This document shows positions 53,066 through 61,718 of a stretch of DNA of 64,000 nt, piece by piece. How positions within the stretch are numbered: the stretch's first letter is position 1; each line of letters starts with the position of its first letter. The DNA comes from Streptomyces scabiei 87.22 (GTDB lineage Bacteria; Actinomycetota; Actinomycetes; Streptomycetales; Streptomycetaceae), in contig NC_013929.1 of assembly GCF_000091305.1 (NCBI RefSeq), positions 3,844,001-3,908,000 of the forward strand, read 5' to 3'. A program made the translations under genes and the position numbers. The notes under the pieces were generated by a model. It did not search any database and was not told the origin of the DNA. It was given only the letters and a program-made list of their open reading frames with translations.

Positions 53066-53128
53066 TCAGAATCCGCTCAGAAAACGATCAGAGAACGTTC
53101 CGAGATTGATCAGAATCGCCAGGTCAGA
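53066..53128. promoter_or_regulatory. 11-bp-periodic TCAGA direct repeats upstream of hutH
   Basis: TCAGA occurs at 53066, 53077, 53088 and 53110, exactly 11 or 22 bp apart; 53099 holds a degenerate copy (TCCGAGA), and a fifth TCAGA at 53124 is off register. The stretch lies 113-175 bp before the hutH start in a 375-bp gene-free region (52954-53328). Eleven-bp direct repeats are a hallmark of OmpR/PhoP-like and SARP-type binding sites. The rest of the region has no gene. Confidence 0.65.
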
Positions 53129-53328
53129 GCATGGAAGGCGGGCACACGCGCGTAGGGTCGAAATACCGGACGACGGCGGGGCCGCGCTCCAGCAGGAGCC
53201 GTCCCCCTGCCACGCCCCTGTCCTTGCCACGTCCCTTCCGGGCCACCGACCGGCCCACGGCTCACTCCCCCCTGGCCGTGGGCAGCCCAGGGCCGCGCGT
53301 CGACTCGACCCCGCGCGCGCTGCCCGCC

Positions 53329-54501
53329 CTAGGTGGACCGGCGCCCTCGAATGCGGCGCCGGTCCCCCGGGTGCGCGGGATCGGCCGGCGCGGGCGGCCG
53401 GTCCGCGAGGCTGACGACCGGGTCGTCGGCCCCCTCCCCCTCACGCCCCGCGACGACCGGCTCCACGGACCCGGCCGCCTTGGCCCGGTACTGCGCCGCG
53501 TCGGCCAGCCGGAACAGCCGCCGGGCCGAGAGCAACGGCCCGATGGGATCCCCGGTGGACGCGACACCACAGGCGACCCCGTCGCCCGGCTCCAGTTCCC
53601 TCGCCCGTACGCAGAGATCACCGGCGACCCGTACCACCTCGTCCGCCGACGGCCCCACCGCCAGCAGGCAGAACTCGTCCCCGCCGAGCCGGGCGGCCAG
53701 CACCCGGGGCAGCTCGGCCGCACAGCGCGACAGCACGGACCCGAAGCGCTCCAGCACCTGGTCCCCCATCGCGTGCCCGTGGGAGTCGTTGACCTTCTTC
53801 AGGCCGTTGAGGTCGCAGACGACGAGGCTGATCACCGTGCCGTCGCGCCGGTGCGCCTCCATCGCCTCGTCGAGGCGGAGATCGACCGCGCGCCGGTTGC
53901 CGAGCCCGGTGAGGGGGTCGGTGAAGGCCAGCCGCCGGGCCTCCTCCAGCCGCTCGGACTGCGCGAGTCCGGCGGCCACGACCGAGGCCAGCACGGTCGC
54001 GAAGGCGGCGTCGCCGCCGTGGAACACGGGTTCCCCGGCGGGCCGGGCCACATACAGCTCGCCCCACGCCCGGCCGTTGAGCACGACGGGGGCCACCACG
54101 CAGCAGCCGCGGCCGCGCCGGCGCAGGGCGGCGACCCGCTGGTGGCAGTAGCCGCCGGGGCGCCGCCCGCCGACCGGTCCGGCGGCGGTCTCCACCCAGG
54201 CGTTGGGCTCACCGCCCTCCAGCCACCGCTCGTGCAGGAACTCCGCGATCTCCGGGAACTCGTGCACCGGGTATGTCTCCTCCTCGGGGAACTCCTCCTC
54301 GTCCGCGGCCCGGTTCCCCACATTCACGAGCACCCGCAGCAGCCCGCGGTCCCGCTCCCACACGGACAGCGCGGCGAAGCTGCCCGACAGGGCCCGGCAC
54401 GAGCCGTCCGCGGCCGCCCACCACGTCTCCGGCGACGTACGCGCCCCCGCCATCCCACGGGCCAGCGCCACCACGGCCCTCAGCCGCCTGTCCTCTCCCA
54501 T
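53329..54501 (-). CDS. GAF-GGDEF diguanylate cyclase
   Basis: 390 residues. The N-terminal ~170 residues look like a GAF sensor domain. The GGDEF domain begins with TDPLTGLGNRRAVD, and the active-site motif is GGDEF at 273-277. The five-residue upstream RxxD inhibitory site is absent, so product feedback by c-di-GMP is not expected. The tail is disordered and rich in Pro/Arg/Asp. It resembles the GAF-GGDEF cyclase of Streptomyces called CdgE, an assignment I could not verify. Confidence 0.9.
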   Translation of the reverse strand: MGEDRRLRAVVALARGMAGARTSPETWWAAADGSCRALSGSFAALSVWERDRGLLRVLVNVGNRAADEEEFPEEETYPVHEFPEIAEFLHERWLEGGEPNAWVETAAGPVGGRRPGGYCHQRVAALRRRGRGCCVVAPVVLNGRAWGELYVARPAGEPVFHGGDAAFATVLASVVAAGLAQSERLEEARRLAFTDPLTGLGNRRAVDLRLDEAMEAHRRDGTVISLVVCDLNGLKKVNDSHGHAMGDQVLERFGSVLSRCAAELPRVLAARLGGDEFCLLAVGPSADEVVRVAGDLCVRARELEPGDGVACGVASTGDPIGPLLSARRLFRLADAAQYRAKAAGSVEPVVAGREGEGADDPVVSLADRPPAPADPAHPGDRRRIRGRRST

Positions 54502-54672
54502 CTCCCCAGGCTAGGGAGGTTCGAGATGATTTGGGACGTTGGTGAAGCGAACAGGGGTACGGCCCGCCGTGCGACCGCCGGTCCCGCGGCCACCGCCGGG
54601 CCGTGCCACCGCCGGGCCGTGCGACCGCCGGCCCCGGGGCCACCGCCGCCGGTGACCCCGGGACCCCACCGG

Positions 54673-55506
54673 TCACTCCCCCGGCCAGTCCGGCTTCCGC
54701 TTCTCGTTGAAGGCGGCCACACCCTCCGCCCGGTCCCCCGAGAACGCCACCGAGCGCCAGGCCGCGTCCTCGACCTCCAGCCCGGCCCGCAGATCCAGTC
54801 CCTGCCCGAGCCGCAGCGCGCGCTTGGCCGCGCGCAGTCCGACCGGCGAGTTCGCGGCGATCCGCGCGGCCAGCGCCAGGGCCTCCGTCCGGTCCCGCCC
54901 CTCCTCCACCACCTGGTCGACGAGCCCCAGCTCCCGTGCCTCCCCGGCCTCCAGCCGCCGTGCCGTGAAGATCAGCTCGGCCGCCCGCGCGGCGCCCACC
55001 CGGCGCGGCAGCAGCTGCGTGCCCCCGCCTCCCGGGATCACCCCCACCGACACCTCGGGCAGCCCCACGACCGCCGTGGAGTCGGCCACGATCAGGTCGC
55101 AGGACAGGGCGAGTTCGAAGCCGCCGCCCAGCGCGAAGCCGTGCACGGCGGCGATCGTGGGCATCGGCAGCTCCAGGACGCCGGTGTACGCCGCCCGCGC
55201 GACGGGCCGCTGCCGGAGCAGGTCGGCGTCGCTGAAGGAGTTCCGCTCCTTCAGATCCGCCCCCACGCAGAACGCTCGCTCGTGCGTGGACGTCACCACG
55301 ACGACGCGGGCGTCGCGGTCGGCGGCGAGCGCCGCGCACGCCGCCGTGACGGAACGGGCCATGTCGGTCGACACGGCGTTCATGGCCTTGGGCCGGTCGA
55401 GCGCGAGCTCGGCGACGAACCCGTGCCGCCGCACCACGACGAACTCCCCGAACCGCCGCTCCCCCTCCGCCCCTGCCGCCCGCTCCACTGCCGCACCGTC
55501 ACCCAT
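54673..55506 (-). CDS. enoyl-CoA hydratase/isomerase
   Basis: 277 residues, crotonase fold. Oxyanion-hole segments are visible: FCVGADLKERN (Ala-Asp loop) and HGFALGGGFELALSCDLIVADSTAVVGLPEVSVGVIPGGGGTQ, with the acidic residue in LPEVSVG. It hydrates or isomerises an acyl-CoA in beta-oxidation or a similar path. The ATG has GGAGGG 5 nt upstream. Confidence 0.93.
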   Translation of the reverse strand: MGDGAAVERAAGAEGERRFGEFVVVRRHGFVAELALDRPKAMNAVSTDMARSVTAACAALAADRDARVVVVTSTHERAFCVGADLKERNSFSDADLLRQRPVARAAYTGVLELPMPTIAAVHGFALGGGFELALSCDLIVADSTAVVGLPEVSVGVIPGGGGTQLLPRRVGAARAAELIFTARRLEAGEARELGLVDQVVEEGRDRTEALALAARIAANSPVGLRAAKRALRLGQGLDLRAGLEVEDAAWRSVAFSGDRAEGVAAFNEKRKPDWPGE

Positions 55507-55516
55507 AGAACCCTCC

Positions 55517-55533
55517 GGTTAACGTGGGTTAAC
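55517..55533. promoter_or_regulatory. paired GGTTAAC direct repeat before the hydratase gene
   Basis: Two GGTTAAC copies start 10 bp apart (55517 and 55527), directly upstream of the ribosome site. Spacing of one helical turn suggests an operator. The rest of the 324-bp gap (55507-55830) shows no gene. Confidence 0.4.
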
Positions 55534-55830
55534 TCTCCTGTGGCCCCGATCATCGCAGCCACCCCCGCCCGGCGGAAACCCCGGACGAAGCAGGCCCCGG
55601 ACGCGACCGCACCGAGGATCCGGAACGGCAGGACGGCGGCGTCATCCGCGTGCCGGGCGCGCACCCCAACGAGAGCCCCCGCGGGGTGCCCCCTTGACGT
55701 ACCCCGACGATCTTCTCCACGGACGAGTGACATCCCGGCCTTCTCCGGCCACACCGTCCGTCCCGGCACATAGCCTGCGCTCCGCCACAGGCGCACCGGC
55801 GGACACGGGCGCGTAGGGGAGGGACGAACC

Positions 55831-56637
55831 ATGACGACGGACACGGCCACCCGGCCGGCATCGACCGCACCACGAGCGCCCCGGGAGGCTCCGGCGCCGA
55901 CCGCGGCGCCCCGGACCCCCGAGCCCGAGCCGTCGGCGCCCTGGAGGCCGTCGTCGGCGCCGCTCCCGCCCCCCGCCTCCGGCGCCCCGGACGAGTCGGC
56001 ACCCCGGCCGCGCGGCCGGCACCGGCGGCCCCGGCCCCGCAAGCTGCTGTTCGCGGTGGGCGGGATGGCGCTGGCGGCGGGGGCGCTGAGTCTGCTGCGG
56101 GTGGCGTCGGACCCCGTCGGCGGCGGCGCAAGCGCGTCGGGCCCGGCGCCGAGCGCGGCGGACGGCTTCACGGACGAGGCCACGACCGAGGCCGGTACGA
56201 CGGTGACCGACGAACCCCCGGCCGACGCGGGAACCCCGACTTCCGACGCCCCCATGGGGGGCGGCACCACGGCCTCGCCCCCGCCACGGTCCCCGGGAGC
56301 GGCCGCGCCCACGCCGGTCCCCTCCACCCTCCTGCCCGCCCCGGGCATCGGTGTCGAGATCCCCTCCGACCCCTCCGGCCCGGGCTCCCGCGACGAGGTC
56401 ACCGGAAACCCGCCCGCCGCGGACACCGCCCCGAGGACCCGCGCTCCCGAGTCCCCCCGCCCCGCTCCCCCCGCACCCACCCGGCCACCGGAGGCAGCAC
56501 CCCGACAGCCGGCCACACAGGACTCCACGCCCCCACCGGCCGCCCCCGCCGACACGGCCACCCCGGCGAAGCCCGCGAAGCCGGGCCTGTGCGTCCCCCT
56601 GGTCGGCCTCTGCGTCGACGAGGCCCTCGGCGGGTGA
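55831..56637 (+). CDS. Pro-rich single-TM protein
   Basis: 268 residues: a Pro/Ala-rich cytoplasmic part with a basic end (RPRGRHRRPRPRK), one TM helix (LLFAVGGMALAAGALSLLRV, about 71-91), then a long Pro/Thr/Ala disordered outside part ending in GLCVPLVGLCVDEALGG. The paired Cys motif at the C-terminus is the only structured element. Composition, start (GGGGAGGGA 6 nt before the ATG) and codon bias support a true gene. Function unknown. Confidence 0.78.
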   Translation: MTTDTATRPASTAPRAPREAPAPTAAPRTPEPEPSAPWRPSSAPLPPPASGAPDESAPRPRGRHRRPRPRKLLFAVGGMALAAGALSLLRVASDPVGGGASASGPAPSAADGFTDEATTEAGTTVTDEPPADAGTPTSDAPMGGGTTASPPPRSPGAAAPTPVPSTLLPAPGIGVEIPSDPSGPGSRDEVTGNPPAADTAPRTRAPESPRPAPPAPTRPPEAAPRQPATQDSTPPPAAPADTATPAKPAKPGLCVPLVGLCVDEALGG

Positions 56638-56716
56638 GGCGGCTTCCGGCACTCCGAGGACGGCCACGGCGGCCCACGGCGATCGACGGCCCCGACGGGA
56701 CCGGACGGAAGGCGGC

Positions 56717-57880
56717 TCAGCCCTTCCCGGGCCTCCGCGTGAGCAGCCACGGCTGGACGACTCCGAGGCCGCGCACCGGGCGCTGCCACATCGGCTGGAG
56801 CGCGAAACGGTACGCCGGAGGCTCCTCGCCCTCCTTCTCCGCGGCGGCCGCGGCCTCGGCGGCCTCGGCCTCGGAGGCGGGGGCCTCGCCCGTGCGGGTC
56901 AGCTCCTCGGCGAAGGCGCCGTCGACGAGGACCGCGTCCTTCGGCGCTATCGAGGTGAGCCGGCTCGCGAGGTTCACGGTCGAACCGAAGACATCGCCCA
57001 TCCGCGTCGTCACCGTGCCGAAGGCCATGCCCACGCGCAGCTCCGGCATGGTCTCGTCGTTGGCCATGGTCTCGATCAGGCGCAGCGCGATCTCGGCGGC
57101 CACGCCCGCGTCGTCCGTGGCGTACAGCACCTCGTCCCCGAGGGTCTTGATGAGCCGCCCGCCGTTCGCCGCCACCAGGTCCGCCGCGGTGGTCTCGAAG
57201 GCCTCGACCAGCTCGCCGAGCTCCTCCTCCTCCATCCGCCGGGTCAGCCGGGTGAACCCGACGAGATCGGCGAAGCAGACGGCCAGCCGCCGGTCGACCA
57301 TCTCCTCGTCGTCCGCGGCCTGCACGACCCGCCCGGTGGCGGCGGCCAGCTGACGGCGCCAGACGTAGACGAGGAACTCCTCCAGCTCCGGCAGCAACAG
57401 CTCGATCAGCGGGTACGTCACCTCGGTCCGGGTCATCCCCGGCTCCGGGGGCTCGGTCAGCCCCTCCAGGAAGGAGTCGATCTGCCACTCGGCGAGCCGC
57501 GCGGTGGTCTGTCCGGTCGACCGGGCCACCTGCACCGCCATGGCCTCGCTGAGCAGCCCCGCCTCCACCAGACCGGCGAGCCGCCGCAGCGCGAGGACGT
57601 CCGCCTCGGTCAGCGCCTTGGCCTGCCCGATGTCCGCGAAGCCCATGGCCCGCCAGAAACGGGACGCCAGTTCCATGGAGACGCCCGCGCTGCGGGCCGC
57701 CTGGAAGGGGGTGTACCGGCGCTCGGCCCCGAGGATCAGCCCCTCGAGCCGCAGCGCCAGCGGGTCCTCCTCATCGGCGTCCACGTCATGGGGCTCCGCC
57801 CGCTCGAGCGAGGCCGAGAGCGGGGGCGGCTCCACGCGGTCGTCCGCGTCCGTGCCGGAGCCCGTGTCCTCGACGCTCAC
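56717..57880 (-). CDS. cya: class III adenylate cyclase
   Basis: 387 residues. The N-terminal ~190 residues are helical (no TM), with a pH-/ligand-sensor-like layout. The cyclase domain has the metal Asp 205 (FADLVGF) and Asp 249 (LGDEV), the substrate Lys in RLIKTLGDE, and the transition-state Asn/Arg in STVNLASRL. So ATP is the likely substrate, making cAMP. It has an acidic Ala/Glu insert before the end. The symbol rests on similarity in layout and location (near birA and pccB) to the Streptomyces cyclase. Confidence 0.9.
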   Translation of the reverse strand: MSVEDTGSGTDADDRVEPPPLSASLERAEPHDVDADEEDPLALRLEGLILGAERRYTPFQAARSAGVSMELASRFWRAMGFADIGQAKALTEADVLALRRLAGLVEAGLLSEAMAVQVARSTGQTTARLAEWQIDSFLEGLTEPPEPGMTRTEVTYPLIELLLPELEEFLVYVWRRQLAAATGRVVQAADDEEMVDRRLAVCFADLVGFTRLTRRMEEEELGELVEAFETTAADLVAANGGRLIKTLGDEVLYATDDAGVAAEIALRLIETMANDETMPELRVGMAFGTVTTRMGDVFGSTVNLASRLTSIAPKDAVLVDGAFAEELTRTGEAPASEAEAAEAAAAAEKEGEEPPAYRFALQPMWQRPVRGLGVVQPWLLTRRPGKG

Positions 57881-58131
57881 TCCTGCTGCCCTTCCGATCT
57901 CCCGCGGTCACGTACTCGACCGGCCTCAACTCTACGGCAGGTGTGCGCCAGCTCACTCCGTGAGGTGGGCCGAAGGGTGCTTCCCCCTTCCGGGGGACGG
58001 CGCCGGCGCGGGCGTGCGCCCCTCGAAGCACGCGCCCGGCGCCCCACCGCCGCCCTCCGGGCCCGTACGCCGGACCCACGCCCCCGGGTGCCCAAGCCCC
58101 ACCATCCCCACACGTCACACCGCCTCGCCCG

Positions 58132-59019
58132 TCACGCGGGCCGCAGATGCACGATGTCCCCCGCCCCCACCGGCTCCTGCACCCCGTCCTCCGTGGCGAG
58201 CACCAGACGCCCGTCCCCGTCCACCGCCACGGCCTCCCCGACGACCGACCGGTCCCCGGGCAGCTCGGCGCGCACCTTGCGCCCGAGCGTCGCGCACCCG
58301 GCGGCGTAGGTCTCCTGCAGACCGCTCGCCGACGGGTCACCGCCGGCCGCCCGCCACCGTCCGTACCACTCCTCCAGCGACCGCAGCACGGCACGCAGCA
58401 GTGGATCCCGGTCCGTGGTCACGGCCCCGGCGAGCGCCAGCGACCCCGCCGCGGGCACCGGCAGCTCCTCCTCCCTCAGGCTGACGTTGATGCCGATCCC
58501 GATCACCACACCGTCCGCCCCGGCCCGCTCCGCGAGGATCCCGCCGGCCTTGCGCTCCTCGCCCCCCACGGTCACGAGCAGGTCGTTGGGCCACTTGAGT
58601 GCCGTGTCGACGCCGGCGGCCCGGGACAGGCCGGTCGCGACGGCCACACCGGTCAGGAGCGGCAGCCAGCCCCAGCGCTCCACGGGCACCTCTCCCGGCT
58701 TGAGCAGCACGGAGAAGAACAGGCCGGAGCGCGCGGGCGCGGTCCAGATGCGGTCGAGGCGCCCGCGGCCCGCCCGCTGCTCCTCGGCGACGAGCACGGC
58801 CCCCTCCGGCAGCCGGTCGGCGCGCCCCGCGAGGTCGGTGTTGGTGGAGTCGACCACCGGCCGCACGTCCAGGGAGCTCCACAGACCGCCCTCCCGGATC
58901 AGCGCCCGGCGCAGGGAGGCGGAGTTGAGGGGCGGCCGGCCGAGGTCGGACCAGCGGTCCGACCTCGGCTCACCCGGTCCGCTGGACGGGTCACCTTGTG
59001 CACCTGGCGGGTTCGTCAT
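58132..59019 (-). CDS. birA: biotin-protein ligase
   Basis: 295 residues from the ATG at 59019. The biotin-adenylate site GRGRLDR, KWPNDLLV and the lysine in ERKAGGIL are present, then the small C-terminal domain. There is no N-terminal HTH, so it is a ligase without the repressor domain. It would attach biotin to the carrier domain of acyl-CoA carboxylase. The pccB-accA2 genes are next door, which fits. Confidence 0.93.
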   Translation of the reverse strand: MTNPPGAQGDPSSGPGEPRSDRWSDLGRPPLNSASLRRALIREGGLWSSLDVRPVVDSTNTDLAGRADRLPEGAVLVAEEQRAGRGRLDRIWTAPARSGLFFSVLLKPGEVPVERWGWLPLLTGVAVATGLSRAAGVDTALKWPNDLLVTVGGEERKAGGILAERAGADGVVIGIGINVSLREEELPVPAAGSLALAGAVTTDRDPLLRAVLRSLEEWYGRWRAAGGDPSASGLQETYAAGCATLGRKVRAELPGDRSVVGEAVAVDGDGRLVLATEDGVQEPVGAGDIVHLRPA

Positions 59020-59032
59020 GCAACCCACCCTA

Positions 59033-59075
59033 GGTTTGACATCCTCCGCCCCGCGAGAAGGGGACGGATTCCAGC
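59033..59075. mobile_element. remnant of an IS200/IS605 right end
   Basis: TTTGACATCCTCCGCCCC...GGGGACGGATTCCAGCC shares its layout (TTGAC, CCTC stem, GATTCC, GCC) with the right end of the TnpB element at 8100 (TTGACTTGCTCCTCGCCC...GGATTCCGGCC). No transposase follows. The 306-bp gap 59020-59325 otherwise holds the pccB promoter region and no gene. Confidence 0.6.
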
Positions 59076-59325
59076 CCTGACGAGCTGAGGTTCACGGGCG
59101 CTCGATCACTCTCGTGATGTCACCCCTCCGACGTGTCCCGCCGCGACGCTCCGATCGCACAAGCGGAAGGGGTCAGGAGTGTGGTAAACGCCGCACTGCC
59201 GAACGGTAGGCGCAGCACTACGCTACGGATGAGTAACCCCACACACTTCTGAGCACGTGTAAAGCACCACCGCGTACGCACCGAGTCCCTCACGTCCCCT
59301 TCAGCAGGCAGGGAGCCGCATCCCG

Positions 59326-60933
59326 ATGTCCGAGCCGGAAGAGTCGGCAGGCCCGACGAGCACCGACATTCACACGACCGCGGGGAAGCTCGCGGATCTG
59401 CAGCGCCGTATCGGCGAGGCGACGCACGCCGGCTCCGAGCGCGCGGTGGAGAAGCAGCACGCCAAGGGCAAACTGACGGCCCGTGAGCGCATCGAACTCC
59501 TCCTCGACGAGGACTCGTTCGTGGAGTTCGACGAGTTCGCCCGCCACCGCTCCACCGACTTCGGCATGGAGGCCAACCGCCCCTACGGCGACGGTGTCGT
59601 GACCGGCTACGGCACGGTCGACGGCCGCCCGGTCGCGGTCTTCTCCCAGGACTTCACGGTCCTCGGCGGCTCCCTCGGCGAGGTCTTCGGCCAGAAGATC
59701 ATGAAGGCGATGGACTTCGCCCTCAAGACGGGCTGTCCCGTCATCGGCATCAACGACTCCGGCGGCGCCCGCATCCAGGAGGGCGTCATGGCCCTCGGCA
59801 TGTACGGCGAGATCTTCCGCCGCAACACCCACGCCAGCGGCGTCATCCCGCAGATCAGCCTCGTCGTCGGCCCCTGCGCGGGCGGCGCGGTCTACTCCCC
59901 CGCGATCACCGACTTCACGGTGATGGTCGACCAGACCTCGCACATGTTCATCACCGGCCCGGACGTCATCAAGACGGTCACCGGCGAGGACGTCGGCTTC
60001 GAGGAACTGGGCGGCGCCCGCACCCACAACGCCACCTCCGGCGTGGCGCACCACATGGCGGGTGACGAGAAGGACGCCATCGAGTACGTCAAGCAGTTGC
60101 TCTCCTACCTCCCGTCCAACAACCTCAGCGAGCCCCCGGCCTTCCCCGAGCAGGCGGACCTCACCCTCACCGACGAGGACCGCGAACTGGACACGCTCGT
60201 CCCGGACAGCGCCAACCAGCCGTACGACATGCACACGGTGATCGAACACGTCCTGGACGACGCCGAGTTCTTCGAGACCCAGGCCCTCTTCGCCCCGAAC
60301 ATCCTCACCGGCTTCGGCCGCGTCGAGGGCCACCCGGTCGGCATCGTCGCCAACCAGCCCCTGCAGTTCGCCGGTTGCCTGGACATCGACGCCTCCGAGA
60401 AGGCCGCGCGCTTCGTGCGCACCTGCGACGCCTTCAACGTGCCCGTCCTGACCTTCGTCGACGTCCCCGGCTTCCTCCCCGGCGTCGGCCAGGAACACGA
60501 GGGCATCATCCGCCGGGGCGCGAAGCTCATCTACGCGTACGCCGAAGCCACCGTGCCCCTCATCACGGTCATCACCCGCAAGGCCTTCGGCGGCGCCTAC
60601 GACGTCATGGGCTCCAAGCACCTGGGCGCCGACCTCAACCTCGCCTGGCCCACGGCCCAGATCGCCGTCATGGGCGCCCAGGGCGCGGTCAACATCCTCC
60701 ACCGCCGCACCATCGCCGCCGCCCCCGAGGCCGAACGCGAAGAGGTCCGCGCCCGCCTGATCCAGGAGTACGAGGACACCCTCCTCAACCCCTACACGGC
60801 GGCCGAACGCGGCTACGTCGACGCCGTCGTCATGCCCTCCGAAACCCGCCGCCACCTCGTCCGCGGGCTTCGCCAACTCCGCACCAAGCGCGAGTCCCTC
60901 CCCCCGAAGAAGCACGGAAACATCCCCCTCTGA
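59326..60933 (+). CDS. pccB: propionyl-/acyl-CoA carboxylase beta (carboxyltransferase)
   Basis: 535 residues, two crotonase-like halves. Oxyanion segments SGGARIQEG, GPCAGGAVYS and FGGAYDVMGSKHLGADLN are the diagnostic sites. The Asp in GGAYDVMGS is the position that selects propionyl-CoA in known PccB. The enzyme transfers a carboxyl from biotin to propionyl-CoA to give methylmalonyl-CoA, a polyketide building block. The epsilon subunit gene follows by 17 bp. Confidence 0.95.
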   Translation: MSEPEESAGPTSTDIHTTAGKLADLQRRIGEATHAGSERAVEKQHAKGKLTARERIELLLDEDSFVEFDEFARHRSTDFGMEANRPYGDGVVTGYGTVDGRPVAVFSQDFTVLGGSLGEVFGQKIMKAMDFALKTGCPVIGINDSGGARIQEGVMALGMYGEIFRRNTHASGVIPQISLVVGPCAGGAVYSPAITDFTVMVDQTSHMFITGPDVIKTVTGEDVGFEELGGARTHNATSGVAHHMAGDEKDAIEYVKQLLSYLPSNNLSEPPAFPEQADLTLTDEDRELDTLVPDSANQPYDMHTVIEHVLDDAEFFETQALFAPNILTGFGRVEGHPVGIVANQPLQFAGCLDIDASEKAARFVRTCDAFNVPVLTFVDVPGFLPGVGQEHEGIIRRGAKLIYAYAEATVPLITVITRKAFGGAYDVMGSKHLGADLNLAWPTAQIAVMGAQGAVNILHRRTIAAAPEAEREEVRARLIQEYEDTLLNPYTAAERGYVDAVVMPSETRRHLVRGLRQLRTKRESLPPKKHGNIPL

Positions 60934-60950
60934 CCCCCACGGGAGCCGAC

Positions 60951-61160
60951 ATGACCATCAAGGTCGTACGGGGAAACCCGACCCCGGAGGAGCTTGCCGC
61001 CGCCCTGGCGGTGGTCCGGGCCCGCGCCGCGGCGGCAGCCACCGAGCCGCCCGGCGCGCCCGCCCCCCGCGACTCCTGGTCCGACCCGTCCCGCATCGCC
61101 GCCCACCGCCTCCCGGCGCCGGGCCCGGTCACCTGGAGCCGCACCTACTGGCCCGGCTGA
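60951..61160 (+). CDS. pccE: acyl-CoA carboxylase epsilon subunit
   Basis: 69 residues. The N-terminus VVRGNPTPEELAAALAVV is the typical epsilon helix, then an Ala/Pro linker and a WSDPSR...WSRTYWPG end. Epsilon subunits of actinobacterial acyl-CoA carboxylases bind the beta subunit and stimulate activity. ATG with GGGAG upstream, 17 bp after pccB. Confidence 0.93.
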   Translation: MTIKVVRGNPTPEELAAALAVVRARAAAAATEPPGAPAPRDSWSDPSRIAAHRLPAPGPVTWSRTYWPG

Positions 61161-61181
61161 GCGGAACCCGCCCTACCGATT

Positions 61182-61197
61182 TGAGTACGCGTACTCA
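61182..61197. promoter_or_regulatory. 16-bp perfect palindrome TGAGTACGCGTACTCA
   Basis: Located 21 bp after the pccE stop and 35 bp before a small membrane ORF. A perfect palindrome with an alternating core is typical of a dimeric repressor site and not of a terminator (no long GC stem). It may regulate the small ORF. Confidence 0.6.
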
Positions 61198-61232
61198 GGC
61201 GCCCGGCCCCCCGGCCGGGGCACCATCGCAGC

Positions 61233-61361
61233 ATGCTCTGGTCCGACCCTGAGAACGAGCCGCCGAAGGAACTGCGCGACACGCAGGCCATGCTTCGGCG
61301 GCTCGGCGTCCTCATGGCCTGCGCCATGCTCCTGGCCATGCTGGTCCTGGGCCTCCGCTGA
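61233..61361 (+). CDS. small single-TM protein (42 residues)
   Basis: ATG at 61233; sequence MLWSDPENEPPKELRD then one TM helix (LGVLMACAMLLAMLVLGLR). Codon third positions are G/C-rich. A poor ribosome site is visible. It lies downstream of a perfect palindrome and before maf. Likely a true small membrane gene, function unknown. Confidence 0.65.
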   Translation: MLWSDPENEPPKELRDTQAMLRRLGVLMACAMLLAMLVLGLR

Positions 61362-61380
61362 CCGACACCCCACGCACACC

Positions 61381-61480
61381 GGACGGACGGCGAACGTGGG
61401 ACCGGACGGTGAACGCTGGACCGGACGGTGAACCCGAGGACGGACGGCGAACGTGGGACCGGACGGTGAACGTGGGGCCG
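61381..61480. repeat. tandem ~19-bp repeats between small ORF and maf
   Basis: About five imperfect copies of CCGGACGGTGAACGTGGGA run through 61381-61480. The 357-bp gap 61362-61718 holds no clear gene beyond this; the remainder is C/A-rich and featureless. Confidence 0.75.
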
Positions 61481-61718
61481 GTCGCGTACGGCGAGAAGGG
61501 GGTGTGCCGGGGGGTGTCCGCCCGCAGCGGTTGGCGCGTCAACGCCCCGCGCCTCCCAGCAAGCCGATTCCGCGCCGTTCCGAGGACGGACACCCCCCGG
61601 CGCGCCCCCGACCCACCCACCGCCCCCAGGCGAACCCCCCACCCACACCAGGCCACCCCACCCACCCCACCCACCGCTGGAACGACCGAGGCTCCTGCCC
61701 GCCGATACCCTGACGCAC

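Noticed and set aside
55550..56131. Minus-strand frame upstream of the hydratase gene
   Set aside because: Overlaps the Pro-rich gene in antisense; composition is Arg/Gly/Pro noise.
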